From positions 248,001 to 312,000 of the forward strand of contig NZ_VFOR01000001.1 in the NCBI RefSeq assembly GCF_006716235.1: a stretch of DNA of 64,000 nt. The letters are read 5' to 3'. Each line of letters opens with the position of its first letter. Within the stretch, counting starts at the first letter, position 1. The notes under the pieces are model-generated. The model was not told where the DNA came from and searched no databases. It was given only the letters and a program-made list of their open reading frames with translations. Both the position numbers and the translations under genes were made by a program. Source of the stretch: Propioniferax innocua. Lineage in GTDB: Bacteria > Actinomycetota > Actinomycetes > Propionibacteriales > Propionibacteriaceae. This document shows, in pieces, positions 12,489-21,362 of the stretch.

Positions 12489-13385
12489 TCAGGGAAGCTG
12501 GCCGGTCCGGCGCGCCGCCACCACCGCCTCCCACCGTGATGTGGCGCCCAGACGACGCATCGCCGCACGGAGATAGCTCTTGACCGTCTCGGCGCTCAGC
12601 CCGAGCGCGTCGGCGACCTCCTGGTTCGTCATACCCTGCGAAACGCAGGCGAGGACGTCGACGTCACGGTCGGTCAGTTGCACCACCGACTCCTTCGGCG
12701 AAGCCGTCGAGCGCGAGCGGGAAAGCCGCTCGGCCATCGCGTTGAGTTGTTCACGCATCTTCGGCTCCGAGCACTCTGCGGCCATGACGCGCAACTGTGT
12801 GAAGGTCTCCCGCACCGTCTCCCATTCCGGTCCGCTGGCGGCGTCGGCCGGATCGGAGTTCCAGACGATCGAACGCGCCGAGGCCAGCTGCGCACTCAGC
12901 GCCTGATTGACTGCAAGCTGCTGTTCGAGTTCGCGTGCGGTCTCGGCTGCCGAACGAAGCATCCTTTCACCCAGTCCCTGTGAGTTCCGCGTCGCCGCGT
13001 AGAAGATGCTGTGCAGCCGTCCACGTACCACCACCGGCACCGCCAGGATGCCCTCGATCCGTTCGGCGGTGATCACGTGATCGTAATGGTGAGAGATTCG
13101 ATCGGTGCCCACATAGCTGTCAACCGCGATCGGCCGACGCAGCGTCGCCGCCTTGCCCCCGATGCCACAGCCGAACGACACGGCCAGACCACGCAATGGA
13201 CCGTGAACGGTGCCGGAGAAGGTGTCCAGAGAGATCCGATCATGGCGCGCGATCACATTCCCGGAGAAGGCCAAAGAGGCACCCGACTCGGTACGGACAC
13301 GGCTCAGAGCACGGTCGATAAGCCGTTGTTCGTCAACGACCCCGACGCCATTTCCCATCGCCTGCATGGAGAACCCCTTTGTCAC
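12489..13385 (-). CDS. GAF-type sensor / LuxR-family transcriptional regulator
   Basis: A 298-aa protein. Residues about 20-165 look like a GAF-type sensor (LAVSFGCGIGGKAATLRRPIAV, GILAVPVVVRGRLHSIFYAATR), followed by a helical linker, and residues about 233-290 are a LuxR-type helix-turn-helix (LTDRDVDVLACVSQGMTNQE..ALGLSAETVKSYLRAAMRRLGA). This arrangement resembles regulators of aromatic-acid or ketone catabolism, but the ligand is not evident. It is divergent from the MHS-type transporter gene across 129 bp holding a 7-bp inverted repeat, so it may control that gene. An in-frame ATG at 13367 is an alternative start. Confidence 0.8.
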   Translation of the reverse strand: MTKGFSMQAMGNGVGVVDEQRLIDRALSRVRTESGASLAFSGNVIARHDRISLDTFSGTVHGPLRGLAVSFGCGIGGKAATLRRPIAVDSYVGTDRISHHYDHVITAERIEGILAVPVVVRGRLHSIFYAATRNSQGLGERMLRSAAETARELEQQLAVNQALSAQLASARSIVWNSDPADAASGPEWETVRETFTQLRVMAAECSEPKMREQLNAMAERLSRSRSTASPKESVVQLTDRDVDVLACVSQGMTNQEVADALGLSAETVKSYLRAAMRRLGATSRWEAVVAARRTGQLP

Positions 13386-13407
13386 TCAGCTGAAGCGATC
13401 TGCCAAG

Positions 13408-13429
13408 GATACCCACTTTCGGGGGTATC
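13408..13429. promoter_or_regulatory. candidate operator between LuxR-type regulator and transporter
   Basis: Perfect 7-bp inverted repeat GATACCC (13408-13414) / GGGTATC (13423-13429) with an 8-nt spacer, 23 bp upstream of the regulator start and 85 bp upstream of the transporter start. The position in a divergent promoter region suggests an operator; binding by the adjacent regulator is inference. Confidence 0.45.
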
Positions 13430-13514
13430 GCCGTCAGTTTCGAACATGCACGCTGAACACACGCAGATCGAGTGTTCTGCATCACACCGACCTTCCAATG
13501 ACGAAAGGTTTCTC

Positions 13515-14888
13515 GTGACCACTCTCCGATCCCCTGAAGCAACGACTGCGGACGACCCAAGGACGAGTCGCCGCACGATGCGTCGCGTGGCGGTGGCAAG
13601 CTGCGCGGGCACGACGATCGAGTTCTACGATTTCTTCATCTATGGCACCGCAGCCGCACTGGTGTTCCCCTCTCTGTTCTTCAGCGCCTTCGGCGAAAAG
13701 GCCTCGGTGGTCGTGTCATTCGCGACCTTCGGCGTCGCCTTCCTCGCTCGGCCACTGGGCGCTGTGATCTTCGGTCACTTCGGTGACAGGATCGGCCGCA
13801 AGAAGACGCTCATCTGGACCCTTCTGCTCATGGGCATCGCGACCGTCCTCATCGGCCTGTTGCCCGACGCCAAGATGGTGGAGCACTTCGGGCTCCCGAA
13901 TCTCGCATGGGCCCCCGGCCTGGCACTTGTGATCCTCCGCATCTGCCAAGGTCTGGCCGTCGGCGGAGAATGGGCCGGCGCGACGCTGCTCGCCGCTGAG
14001 TACGCACCCCCGAAGCAACGTGGCCTCTACGCTGTGTTCCCGCAGGTGGGCCCAGCCATTGCGTTCTTCCTGTCGTCGGGCACCTTCCTGACCACAAACC
14101 TGATCATGGGCGATGAGAACCCCGCATTCCTCACCTTCGGATGGCGCGTGCCGTTCATGCTCTCCGCGCTCTTGGTGATCGTGGGCCTGTGGGTGAGGGT
14201 CAGCATCGATGAGACACCCATGTTCAAGGCCCAGGCCTCCGAACGTGCCTCCGATGACAGGCCCACCGGCGAGCGTCCCCCGCTGCTGGGAGCCATCGTC
14301 AGCCAACCCAAGGAGGTCCTGCTGGGCGGCGGCGCCCTGACCATGTTGTTCTGCTTCTTCTACATGGGTACCGCATTCCTCACCAGCTATGGGTCGAAAT
14401 CCATGGGGCTCTCCCGGCCACTGGTGCTGGCCATCGGCATGGGCGCTGCCGTCGTCTTCGCCGCCTCCATCACCTTCGCCGGCATCTACTCCGACCGGAT
14501 CGGCCGCAGAAAGATGATCCTCATCTCCTGTGTGGTGGCGATCCCGTGGGGCTTTGTGTTGTTCATGATCCTCGGCGCCAATACGCCCCTGGCCTTCGCA
14601 CTGGGCCTGATGGGGACGCTGGCGATCTTCGGGCTCTCCTACGGCCCGGCTGGTGCTTTCCTGCCCGAGGCGTTCGACACGAAGTACCGCTACACCGGCG
14701 CGGGCATGGCCTACAACCTGGCCGGCGTCCTCGGCGGAGGTGTGGCGCCACTGGTGGCCGCCAGCATGTCGAGCCCCACACACATCGGCTACATGATGGC
14801 CGGCATCGGCGTGTTCTCGCTGATCTGCACCGTCCTGATGGCAGAGACCCGTCATCGCAAGATGGCCGAAGGATTGCTCACGCAGTGA
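13515..14888 (+). CDS. MHS-family MFS metabolite:H+ symporter
   Basis: A 457-aa twelve-helix major facilitator protein of the metabolite:proton symporter type. Diagnostic stretches: CAGTTIEFYDFFIYGTAAAL in TM1, FGHFGDRIGRKKTL in the loop between TM2 and TM3, RICQGLAVGGEWAGATLL in TM4, and SDRIGRRKMI in the 8-9 loop. Such proteins import organic acids, betaines or shikimate; the substrate here is not predictable. The start is the GTG at 13515 (V-TTLRSPEATT) with GAAAGG upstream; the frame is open further 5' but lacks a plausible start and would overlap the regulator. Ends in a strong bidirectional terminator. Confidence 0.88.
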   Translation: MTTLRSPEATTADDPRTSRRTMRRVAVASCAGTTIEFYDFFIYGTAAALVFPSLFFSAFGEKASVVVSFATFGVAFLARPLGAVIFGHFGDRIGRKKTLIWTLLLMGIATVLIGLLPDAKMVEHFGLPNLAWAPGLALVILRICQGLAVGGEWAGATLLAAEYAPPKQRGLYAVFPQVGPAIAFFLSSGTFLTTNLIMGDENPAFLTFGWRVPFMLSALLVIVGLWVRVSIDETPMFKAQASERASDDRPTGERPPLLGAIVSQPKEVLLGGGALTMLFCFFYMGTAFLTSYGSKSMGLSRPLVLAIGMGAAVVFAASITFAGIYSDRIGRRKMILISCVVAIPWGFVLFMILGANTPLAFALGLMGTLAIFGLSYGPAGAFLPEAFDTKYRYTGAGMAYNLAGVLGGGVAPLVAASMSSPTHIGYMMAGIGVFSLICTVLMAETRHRKMAEGLLTQ

Positions 14889-14908
14889 CGTGATCGAGTT
14901 CTTCCACA

Positions 14909-14938
14909 CGGGGCGGGCGATGCGAATCGCCCGCCCCG
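14909..14938. terminator. bidirectional terminator, 13-bp stem
   Basis: Perfect 13-bp GC-rich stem (14909-14921 / 14926-14938) closed by a GCGA loop (GNRA type), followed by GGCCTTT on the plus strand. Lies between the convergent transporter and SorC-type genes. Confidence 0.85.
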
Positions 14939-14975
14939 AGGCCTTTCAGTGCAGACGATTCCAGCACCGGGTGTC

Positions 14976-15962
14976 TCAGGAACGGATTCGGGCGATCTCA
15001 CACACCTTGCGCGCAGTCAGCTCATCCACCACAAGATCTGTCATGACTCCGGCGCGCAGGGCCGCCAGCAGGGCCGGGGCTTTCGACGGGCCGGCCACGA
15101 TGCACAGCCGCCTGTCGATCCGTCGCAGATCGTCGGGAGAAGGTCCCGAGGCCCGTTGGTTGATGGGCAGATCCGCCCACGTGCCATCAGCTCGCAGAAG
15201 GACCGTGCAGACATCACCCACCACGTCATCGGCTGCCAATTGCGTGCGGTCTGCCTGGTCGAGATGATCACTGATCCACACCTGCGAAGGCACCTCTCCC
15301 ACCGGAGCACCGACGCCGAACACCGCGACGGTGCAGGTGCGCTGCAGGTCCACGATCGACGCGACACTGCGCTCGGTCCACAAGGCGTCCTTCGTCGAGG
15401 CACGGTCGAAGAAGGCGGGCACCGGGAAGTATCGGACCGATGCGTTGAAGGCGGACGCCACCCCACCGATCACCGCCTCGGTGTGCGCGATGCCCGACGA
15501 GCTGCTGCTGGCCGCTCCATTGAGCTGCACAACCCGAACGCCACTGCGCTGAGACATGGGGAGCCGGCGGGCCACAGCACCCAGCGTCGTACCCCACGCG
15601 ACCCCGACCACACTGTCATCGGCCACCAGATCGACCAGGTGATGCGCGGCCACTCGTGCCACCGCATCGAGACGCTCTCTGGAGGACACTCCCGGGCGGA
15701 CGGGGACGAGATGGGCGTGCACCCCGAATGCCGCATCGATATCCGCCACCAGACCGGGCCGCGTCACAGAATCGTCCGAGACGGTGATGCGTACGATCTG
15801 GTCGGCCCGAGCCTGCGCCAACATGCGCGACACCGTCGAGCGCGAGATGCGCAGGTGTGATCCGATGGCGTCCATCGTCTCCCCCTGCAGGTAATACCTC
15901 GATGCCACGTCGACCAGGTCGGCGTGGGAATAACGTTCGGCGTGTGTGCGTTCGTGCGGCAT
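14976..15962 (-). CDS. SorC-family transcriptional regulator, probably of the glycerol genes
   Basis: A 328-aa regulator: N-terminal helix-turn-helix (TMDAIGSHLRISRSTVSRML, residues about 27-46) then the SorC/DeoR-like sugar-phosphate-binding domain (GVAWGTTLGAVARRLP, VVQLNGAASS, YFPVPAFF, GVGAPVG..WI, and the terminal VMTDLVVDELTARKVCEI). It is divergent from glpD-glpF-glpK, so control of glycerol use by a glycerol-derived phosphate is a reasonable inference. I chose the ATG at 15962; a longer version from 16013 adds 17 residues but would run through a palindromic operator candidate. No strong ribosome-binding site fits either start. Confidence 0.85.
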   Translation of the reverse strand: MPHERTHAERYSHADLVDVASRYYLQGETMDAIGSHLRISRSTVSRMLAQARADQIVRITVSDDSVTRPGLVADIDAAFGVHAHLVPVRPGVSSRERLDAVARVAAHHLVDLVADDSVVGVAWGTTLGAVARRLPMSQRSGVRVVQLNGAASSSSSGIAHTEAVIGGVASAFNASVRYFPVPAFFDRASTKDALWTERSVASIVDLQRTCTVAVFGVGAPVGEVPSQVWISDHLDQADRTQLAADDVVGDVCTVLLRADGTWADLPINQRASGPSPDDLRRIDRRLCIVAGPSKAPALLAALRAGVMTDLVVDELTARKVCEIARIRS

Positions 15963-15972
15963 CGAATCCAAG

Positions 15973-16000
15973 TGTGCACGTTTGGTCAACAAGCTGCACA
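15973..16000. promoter_or_regulatory. candidate SorC-type operator
   Basis: Inverted repeat TGTGCA (15973-15978) / TGCACA (15995-16000) with 16-nt spacer, immediately upstream of the regulator's start and 69 bp before glpD. A further CGCACA follows at 16006-16011. Location fits autoregulation plus control of glpD. Confidence 0.45.
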
Positions 16001-16068
16001 TTCGGGCGCACATGGTCTCTACTGGCGTCAGGCCCCAATGCCGGGGTCAATCGTCACTGGGAGGGTCC

Positions 16069-17784
16069 ATGAGCGTCCTCAATCAACTGCAACGTGGCCA
16101 GGACTTGGAGGCCATGCGTGAGCAGACCCACGACATCCTCGTCATCGGCGGCGGAGTGACCGGCGCCGGCGTCGCTCTCGACGCCGCATCCCGCGGCCTC
16201 AGCACCGCCATCGTGGAGGCGCAGGACTGGGCCTCGGGCACTTCGAGCCGCTCGAGCCGCCTCGTCCACGGCGGCCTCCGATACCTGTATCAACTCGACT
16301 TCAAGCTCGTGGCCGAGGCGCTGCACGAACGCGCCCTGCTCCTCACCACGTTGGCACCCCATCTGGTGCAGGCCCAACCCTTCCTGTGGCCGCTGAAGAT
16401 GCCGATCATCGAACGCACCTACTCCGCCATCGGCGTCGGCATGTATGACGCCCTCGCCGTCGCCGGTGCCGGCGGACGCAAGAGCGTCCCCATCCAGAAG
16501 CACCTCTCGCGCAAGCAGACGAAGCAGGCATTCCCTGCCATCGACGACCACAGCCTGGTGGGGGCCATCCGATTCTTCGACGCCCGCGTGGATGATGCCC
16601 GCCTGGTGATCACACTGGTACGCACCGCGGTGCGATTCGGGGCTCGCGCAGCATCACGTACCCAGGTTGTCGAGATGCTGCAGGAGGGTGACCGGATCTG
16701 TGGCGCGCGCGTCCGCGACCTCGAGACCGGCCAGGAATTCGACGTCCGCGCCCGCCATGTGATCAATGCCACCGGCGTCTGGACCGAGAAGACCCAGAAT
16801 CTCGCCAGCTCCGGTGGCGGCCTCAAGGTCCTCGCGTCGAAGGGCAGCCACATCGTCGTTCCACGCGACCGGATCAAGGCCGATGCGGGCATGTTCCTGC
16901 GTACCGAGAAGTCGGTGCTCTTCATCATCCCGTGGCAGCGCTACTGGGTCATCGGCACCACCGACACTGCCTGGCACGAACAGCTCAAGCATCCGGTGCC
17001 GACCCGCGCCGACATCGATTACATCCTCGAGCACGCCAACAGCGTCCTCGCCGACCCACTGACGCACGACGACATCATCGGCACCTACGCTGGGCTGCGT
17101 CCGCTCCTGCAGCCCGAGGTCCTCGACGAGACCAAATCGACCAAGGTCTCCCGCGAGCACACCGTCGCCGAGGTCGCCCCGGGCATGACCGCCATCGCAG
17201 GCGGCAAACTCACCACCTACCGAGTGATGGCAGCCGACGCGGTCGATTTCGCACTCGGTGACCGCGCCGATTCACTTCCCTCGGTGACCGATCGCACTCC
17301 TCTGCTGGGTGCCGATGGCTATCAGGCGACCCTTCGACGCGCGCCCCACCTGATGGAGCAGTACGGCTGGGACGCCAGCCGCACCGAGCACCTGCTGGAC
17401 CGCTACGGGTCACTCATCACCGACCTGACGGCTCTGATCGATGAGCAGCCTGAACTCGGCGAGCCCCTGGAGACCGCTCCGGACTTCCTGAAGGCCGAAG
17501 TCGTCATGGCCTGCAGGGACGAAGGCGCACTTCATCTGGAGGACATCCTCTACGCGCGCATCCGCCTGAACTCCGAGACCCGCGATCGTGGCGAATCCGC
17601 CGTCGACGAGATCGGCAGGATCGCCGCCGAGATCCTCGGCTGGGATGATGCCCGGCTCGAGACGGAGAAGCGGAACTACCTCACCCGCATCGCCGCCGAG
17701 CGCGCCGCCGAACTGGAGTCAACCGACGCCGCGGCATCACAGGCACGGCTCGAAGCCACCGACATCGTCGGCGACTTCGACTGA
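16069..17784 (+). CDS. glpD: aerobic glycerol-3-phosphate dehydrogenase GlpD
   Basis: Membrane-associated FAD enzyme oxidising glycerol-3-phosphate to dihydroxyacetone phosphate and passing electrons to the quinone pool. The 571-aa protein begins with a Rossmann FAD site (ILVIGGGVTGAGVALDAASR), followed by SSRSSRLVHGGLRYL, VINATGVWTE, RYWVIGTTDT and a C-terminal helical cap domain. ATG at 16069 has GGGAGGG 4 nt upstream, which sets the start even though the frame is open earlier. First gene of the glycerol cluster, divergent from the SorC-type regulator. Confidence 0.95.
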   Translation: MSVLNQLQRGQDLEAMREQTHDILVIGGGVTGAGVALDAASRGLSTAIVEAQDWASGTSSRSSRLVHGGLRYLYQLDFKLVAEALHERALLLTTLAPHLVQAQPFLWPLKMPIIERTYSAIGVGMYDALAVAGAGGRKSVPIQKHLSRKQTKQAFPAIDDHSLVGAIRFFDARVDDARLVITLVRTAVRFGARAASRTQVVEMLQEGDRICGARVRDLETGQEFDVRARHVINATGVWTEKTQNLASSGGGLKVLASKGSHIVVPRDRIKADAGMFLRTEKSVLFIIPWQRYWVIGTTDTAWHEQLKHPVPTRADIDYILEHANSVLADPLTHDDIIGTYAGLRPLLQPEVLDETKSTKVSREHTVAEVAPGMTAIAGGKLTTYRVMAADAVDFALGDRADSLPSVTDRTPLLGADGYQATLRRAPHLMEQYGWDASRTEHLLDRYGSLITDLTALIDEQPELGEPLETAPDFLKAEVVMACRDEGALHLEDILYARIRLNSETRDRGESAVDEIGRIAAEILGWDDARLETEKRNYLTRIAAERAAELESTDAAASQARLEATDIVGDFD

Positions 17785-17843
17785 ACCTCGCGTCCACAGC
17801 AGAACGCACCACTGTCCACAAAGATCCACCGAATTCATCCCTT

Positions 17844-17877
17844 GGTGAACGTGTCGGCGCCCGTCGGCACGTTCACC
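17844..17877. promoter_or_regulatory. 10-bp inverted repeat upstream of glpF
   Basis: Perfect arms GGTGAACGTG (17844-17853) and CACGTTCACC (17868-17877), 14-nt spacer, ending 23 bp before the glpF start. No T-run follows, so an operator or mRNA-processing/stabilising hairpin is more likely than a terminator. It differs from the TGTGCA palindrome in front of glpD. Confidence 0.5.
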
Positions 17878-17900
17878 GCTGAACCACAACGAGGTGTCCC

Positions 17901-18671
17901 ATGAATCCACCGGTTGACCTGATGACGGTCTTCATCTCCGAACTCGTCGGAACTGCCGTCCTGATAACGCTCGGCGTCGGCGTCGTCGCCAATGTCGTCC
18001 TCCCCAAGACCAAAGGCAACAGCGGCGGTTGGATCGTCATCAGCTTCGGGTGGGGCCTCGGGGTGTTCGCCGGCGTCATCGCTTCGCAGCCTTCGGGGGC
18101 CCACATCAACCCGGCCGTGACCATCGGGCTGCTGGCGAACGGTTCACCGGAGTACGCACCAGGCGTCGCAGTGTCGGTGGCCAGCACGCTGGTGTACATC
18201 GTCGCCCAGGTTCTGGGCGCCATGATCGGCGCAACCGCCGCATGGATGGCCCACAAGAAGCACTACGACGAGGACGCCGATCCCATCGGCAAGCGTGACA
18301 CCTTCTGCACCACCCCCGCGATCCACGCACCCATCTGGAACTTCATCACCGAGGTCATCGGCACCTGGGTTCTGGTGTTCATCGTGATCGCCGCCGGCAC
18401 CATCGGCGACGCCGAGGTCCCGACCCCCGCCGGTCTGGGCTGGTTGAGCGCATTGGGCGTGGCCCTCCTCGTCGTGGCGATCGGCCTGTCTCTGGGTGGC
18501 CCCACCGGTTACGCCATCAACCCCGCCCGTGACCTCGGCCCCCGCATCATGCACGCGGTCCTTCCGATCCCCGGCAAGACCGGTGGAAACTGGGGCTACG
18601 CTTGGGTTCCGGTCGTCGGACCACTCGTCGGCGGCGCTCTGGCAGGGCTCAGCGCCGCGGCTCTCCTGTGA
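17901..18671 (+). CDS. glpF: glycerol facilitator GlpF (aquaporin family)
   Basis: Channel for glycerol entry. The 256-aa six-helix protein has both NPA boxes (SGAHINPAVT near residue 70 and GYAINPARDLGPR near 205), the latter with the Asp-Arg pair typical of glycerol-conducting members. Between glpD (116 bp upstream) and glpK (74 bp downstream), consistent with uptake coupled to phosphorylation. Confidence 0.93.
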   Translation: MNPPVDLMTVFISELVGTAVLITLGVGVVANVVLPKTKGNSGGWIVISFGWGLGVFAGVIASQPSGAHINPAVTIGLLANGSPEYAPGVAVSVASTLVYIVAQVLGAMIGATAAWMAHKKHYDEDADPIGKRDTFCTTPAIHAPIWNFITEVIGTWVLVFIVIAAGTIGDAEVPTPAGLGWLSALGVALLVVAIGLSLGGPTGYAINPARDLGPRIMHAVLPIPGKTGGNWGYAWVPVVGPLVGGALAGLSAAALL

Positions 18672-18745
18672 AGCTCCGCTCCACGCCTCAACCGCTCAAG
18701 TCACATCAGGCACACTGACAATCATCAACACGACGGAGTGAGAAC

Positions 18746-20272
18746 ATGACCGAGAAGAAGTACATCCTGGCCATCGACCAGGGCACCACCAGCAGCCGCG
18801 CGATCGTCTTCGACCACGCCGGACAGATCGTCGCCACCGGCCAGAAGGAACACGAACAGATCTTCCCCCGTGCCGGATGGGTCGAGCACGATGCGATGGA
18901 GATCTGGCAGAACGTCCGTGAGGTCATCGGGCAGGCCCTGTCGGTGGCGCAGATCAATCGCCATCAGCTGGCCGGCGTCGGCATCACCAACCAGCGTGAG
19001 ACGACCGTCGTCTGGGACCGCGAGACCGGTAAGCCGATCTACAACGCCATCGTCTGGCAGGACACCCGTACCCAGAAGATCATCGATGCCCTGGGCGCCA
19101 AGGAGGATCCCGACAAGTACAAGTCGATCTGTGGCCTCCCCCTCGCCACCTATTTCGCAGGCCCCAAGGTCACCTGGATCCTCGACAACGTCGAGGGCGC
19201 ACGTGAGCGCGCCGAGGCCGGCAAGCTCATGATGGGAACCATGGACACATGGGTGCTGTGGAACCTCACCGGCGGCCTCCAGGGCAACGGCGTCCATGTC
19301 ACCGATGTGACCAACGCCTCCCGCACGATGCTGATGAACATCCGCACCATGGAGTGGGATGCCGACATCTGTGCTGACATGCGCATCCCCATGTCGATGC
19401 TGCCGGAGATCAAGTCGTCCTCCGAGGTCTACGGGAATGGGCATCCCAACAGCCTGCTGATCGACACGCCGATCGCCGGCATCCTCGGCGACCAACAGGC
19501 AGCGACGTTCGGCCAGGCCTGCTTCGAGAAGGGCATGGTCAAGAACACCTATGGCACCGGGTGCTTCGTGCTGATGAACACCGGTGAGGAAGCGGTCGAG
19601 TCGAAGAACGGCCTGCTCACCACCATGTGCTACAAGATCGGTGACCAGAAGCCCGTCTATGCGTTGGAAGGCTCCATCGCCGTTGCCGGATCACTCGTGC
19701 AGTGGTTGCGTGACAACCTGCGCATGTTCGATGCCGCCCCGGACATCGAACAGCTCGCCAAGCAGGTCAAGGACAACGGTGGCGCCTACATCGTGCCGGC
19801 ATTCTCGGGCCTGTTCGCACCGCACTGGCGACCCGATGCGCGTGGTGCCCTGGTCGGGCTGACCCGCTATGTGAATCGGTACCACATCGCGCGTGCCGTG
19901 CTGGAGGCCACCGCCTTCCAGACCCGCGAGGTCATCGCCGCGATGAACGCCGACTCCGGTGTCGACCTCGCCGAGCTTCGAGTCGACGGCGGCATGACCG
20001 CCAACGAGACGTTGATGCAGTTCCAAGCCGATCAGCTCGGCGCGGACGTGGTGCGCCCCGGCGTCACCGAGACCACGGCTCTCGGCGCGGCCTATGCCGC
20101 CGGCATCGCCGTGGGCTTCTGGAAGGGCGAGGAGGACGTCATCGCCAACTGGGCCGAAGACAAGCGCTGGAGCCCCTCGATGGAGCAGAACGAGCGTGAA
20201 CGACTGTTCCGCAACTGGAACAAGGCCGTGCAGCGCACGCTCGACTGGGTTGACGAGGACGTCATCGAGTGA
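18746..20272 (+). CDS. glpK: glycerol kinase GlpK
   Basis: Phosphorylates glycerol with ATP to glycerol-3-phosphate, the substrate of GlpD. The 508-aa FGGY-family kinase has the phosphate-1 motif [29 protein letters not shown], the catalytic-region [14 protein letters not shown], and the FGGY C-terminal [19 protein letters not shown] with CGGAG upstream. Last gene of the cluster; followed by a long perfect hairpin. Confidence 0.97.
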   Translation: MTEKKYILAIDQGTTSSRAIVFDHAGQIVATGQKEHEQIFPRAGWVEHDAMEIWQNVREVIGQALSVAQINRHQLAGVGITNQRETTVVWDRETGKPIYNAIVWQDTRTQKIIDALGAKEDPDKYKSICGLPLATYFAGPKVTWILDNVEGARERAEAGKLMMGTMDTWVLWNLTGGLQGNGVHVTDVTNASRTMLMNIRTMEWDADICADMRIPMSMLPEIKSSSEVYGNGHPNSLLIDTPIAGILGDQQAATFGQACFEKGMVKNTYGTGCFVLMNTGEEAVESKNGLLTTMCYKIGDQKPVYALEGSIAVAGSLVQWLRDNLRMFDAAPDIEQLAKQVKDNGGAYIVPAFSGLFAPHWRPDARGALVGLTRYVNRYHIARAVLEATAFQTREVIAAMNADSGVDLAELRVDGGMTANETLMQFQADQLGADVVRPGVTETTALGAAYAAGIAVGFWKGEEDVIANWAEDKRWSPSMEQNERERLFRNWNKAVQRTLDWVDEDVIE

Positions 20273-20290
20273 GGCGCTGAGCGAACTGCG

Positions 20291-20341
20291 GCGTTTCATC
20301 CATGATCGTTTCCCTCTGAGAGTTGATCATGGATGAAACGC
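20291..20341. terminator. 17-bp perfect inverted repeat after glpK
   Basis: Arms 20291-20307 and 20325-20341 (GCGTTTCATCCATGATC and its complement), 17-nt loop. It lies between convergent glpK and the MetE-like gene, so it may terminate both, but neither side has a T-run and the stem is AT-richer than other terminators in this window. A second near-palindrome, TGCATTGCGCAGTGCA, follows at 20342-20357. Confidence 0.55.
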
Positions 20342-20357
20342 TGCATTGCGCAGTGCA

Positions 20358-21362
20358 CTAACTTGAGCCGATCTCCTCGCTGAGGACCCCTGCGGTCTCG
20401 CGGAGGACCCGCACGGAGGCGATGGCCGTGCTTGGTGTCCACCCCGCGAGGCCGCAGGCTGGTGTCAGGACCACGCGCTCCAGCCAGATCTCCACAGGCA
20501 ATTCCAGTGGGCGAAGCAGTCGCAGTGCCCGTTCAACGAGCGCATCGGGCCGGGGCACGACGTCCACAGGGTTCGTGGCCAGCAGCCCCCACCACAACAG
20601 CCCACCATTCTCCAGATGCGCGGCAAGGGCATCCAAGGTGGCAGGTTTCACCGACCCGCTCAGGTCAAGCGCCAGAGCATCGGCACCGACCCGGCGAGCC
20701 AAACCCGGATCGAAGTCCGACGCGCAGGAATGCAACATCACCCGGCCGTCCAGGCTGGCGCCGACTCCCCGCACCACATCTCCCAGCGTGGTCTCCAGCT
20801 CCGGAACATCGACCGCCGCGATGCGACGGAAACCGCTCGCGGTACGGATACGCCCTGTGGCCACCGCTGGAAGCATGGGCTCATCGAGTTGCAGACGGAT
20901 GTTCGCAGTGGGCACGAGCCGCGCCAAGCGGACGATCTGATCGCTCAGTCCTGCAAGCAGTGCCTGTGCGAGGTCGCGCCGCGCGCCGGTGTCGCCGAGC
21001 ACCTTCTGCCCGCGGGAGAGCTCCACCATCGCCGCCAGCGTCCAGGGGCCGGAGGCGCTGAGAACGATCTCGCCCTCGAACCCCTGCGCGGCCTCGGCGA
21101 AGATCTCCACGTCGTCACGAAGCATCGTCGCTGCTCGACGCTGATCCAAGCCAGAGCCATCGGTGAGCCGCCAGCCGCTGGGCTGCAGATCGGCACCGAG
21201 TTCGGTGATCATCCCCAATGTCCGGCCGACCATGGACGCATGGGCCCCACGATCGGGCATCTCGGGTACATGCGCATGAGCAGGGCATTCCCCCAACACC
21301 ATGCGGCTCGTGGCGGCGATATCGGTTCCAGGCCAGGAACCGAGGGTCGCATGCGTGATCAT
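20358..21362 (-). CDS. MetE C-terminal-domain-like protein
   Basis: A 334-aa protein resembling the zinc-binding half of cobalamin-independent methionine synthase. It keeps a zinc-site His-x-Cys ([10 protein letters not shown], near residue 210) and the late cysteine ([10 protein letters not shown], near 310) but lacks the N-terminal MetE barrel. A protein of this kind occupies the same place next to ligA and near mnmA in mycobacteria (Rv3015c position). Methyl transfer to a thiol is plausible, but homocysteine as substrate is not shown. Its ATG overlaps the mnmA stop by 4 bp. Confidence 0.8.
   Translation of the reverse strand: MITHATLGSWPGTDIAATSRMVLGECPAHAHVPEMPDRGAHASMVGRTLGMITELGADLQPSGWRLTDGSGLDQRRAATMLRDDVEIFAEAAQGFEGEIVLSASGPWTLAAMVELSRGQKVLGDTGARRDLAQALLAGLSDQIVRLARLVPTANIRLQLDEPMLPAVATGRIRTASGFRRIAAVDVPELETTLGDVVRGVGASLDGRVMLHSCASDFDPGLARRVGADALALDLSGSVKPATLDALAAHLENGGLLWWGLLATNPVDVVPRPDALVERALRLLRPLELPVEIWLERVVLTPACGLAGWTPSTAIASVRVLRETAGVLSEEIGSS

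Noticed and set aside
14976-16013. Longer start of the SorC-type regulator at 16013
   Set aside because: Would place the TGTGCA palindrome inside the gene and adds residues not seen before the helix-turn-helix in the family; kept only as an alternative.
20358-21362. Full methionine synthase MetE
   Set aside because: Only the zinc-domain half is present (334 aa versus about 750), so it is called MetE-like.
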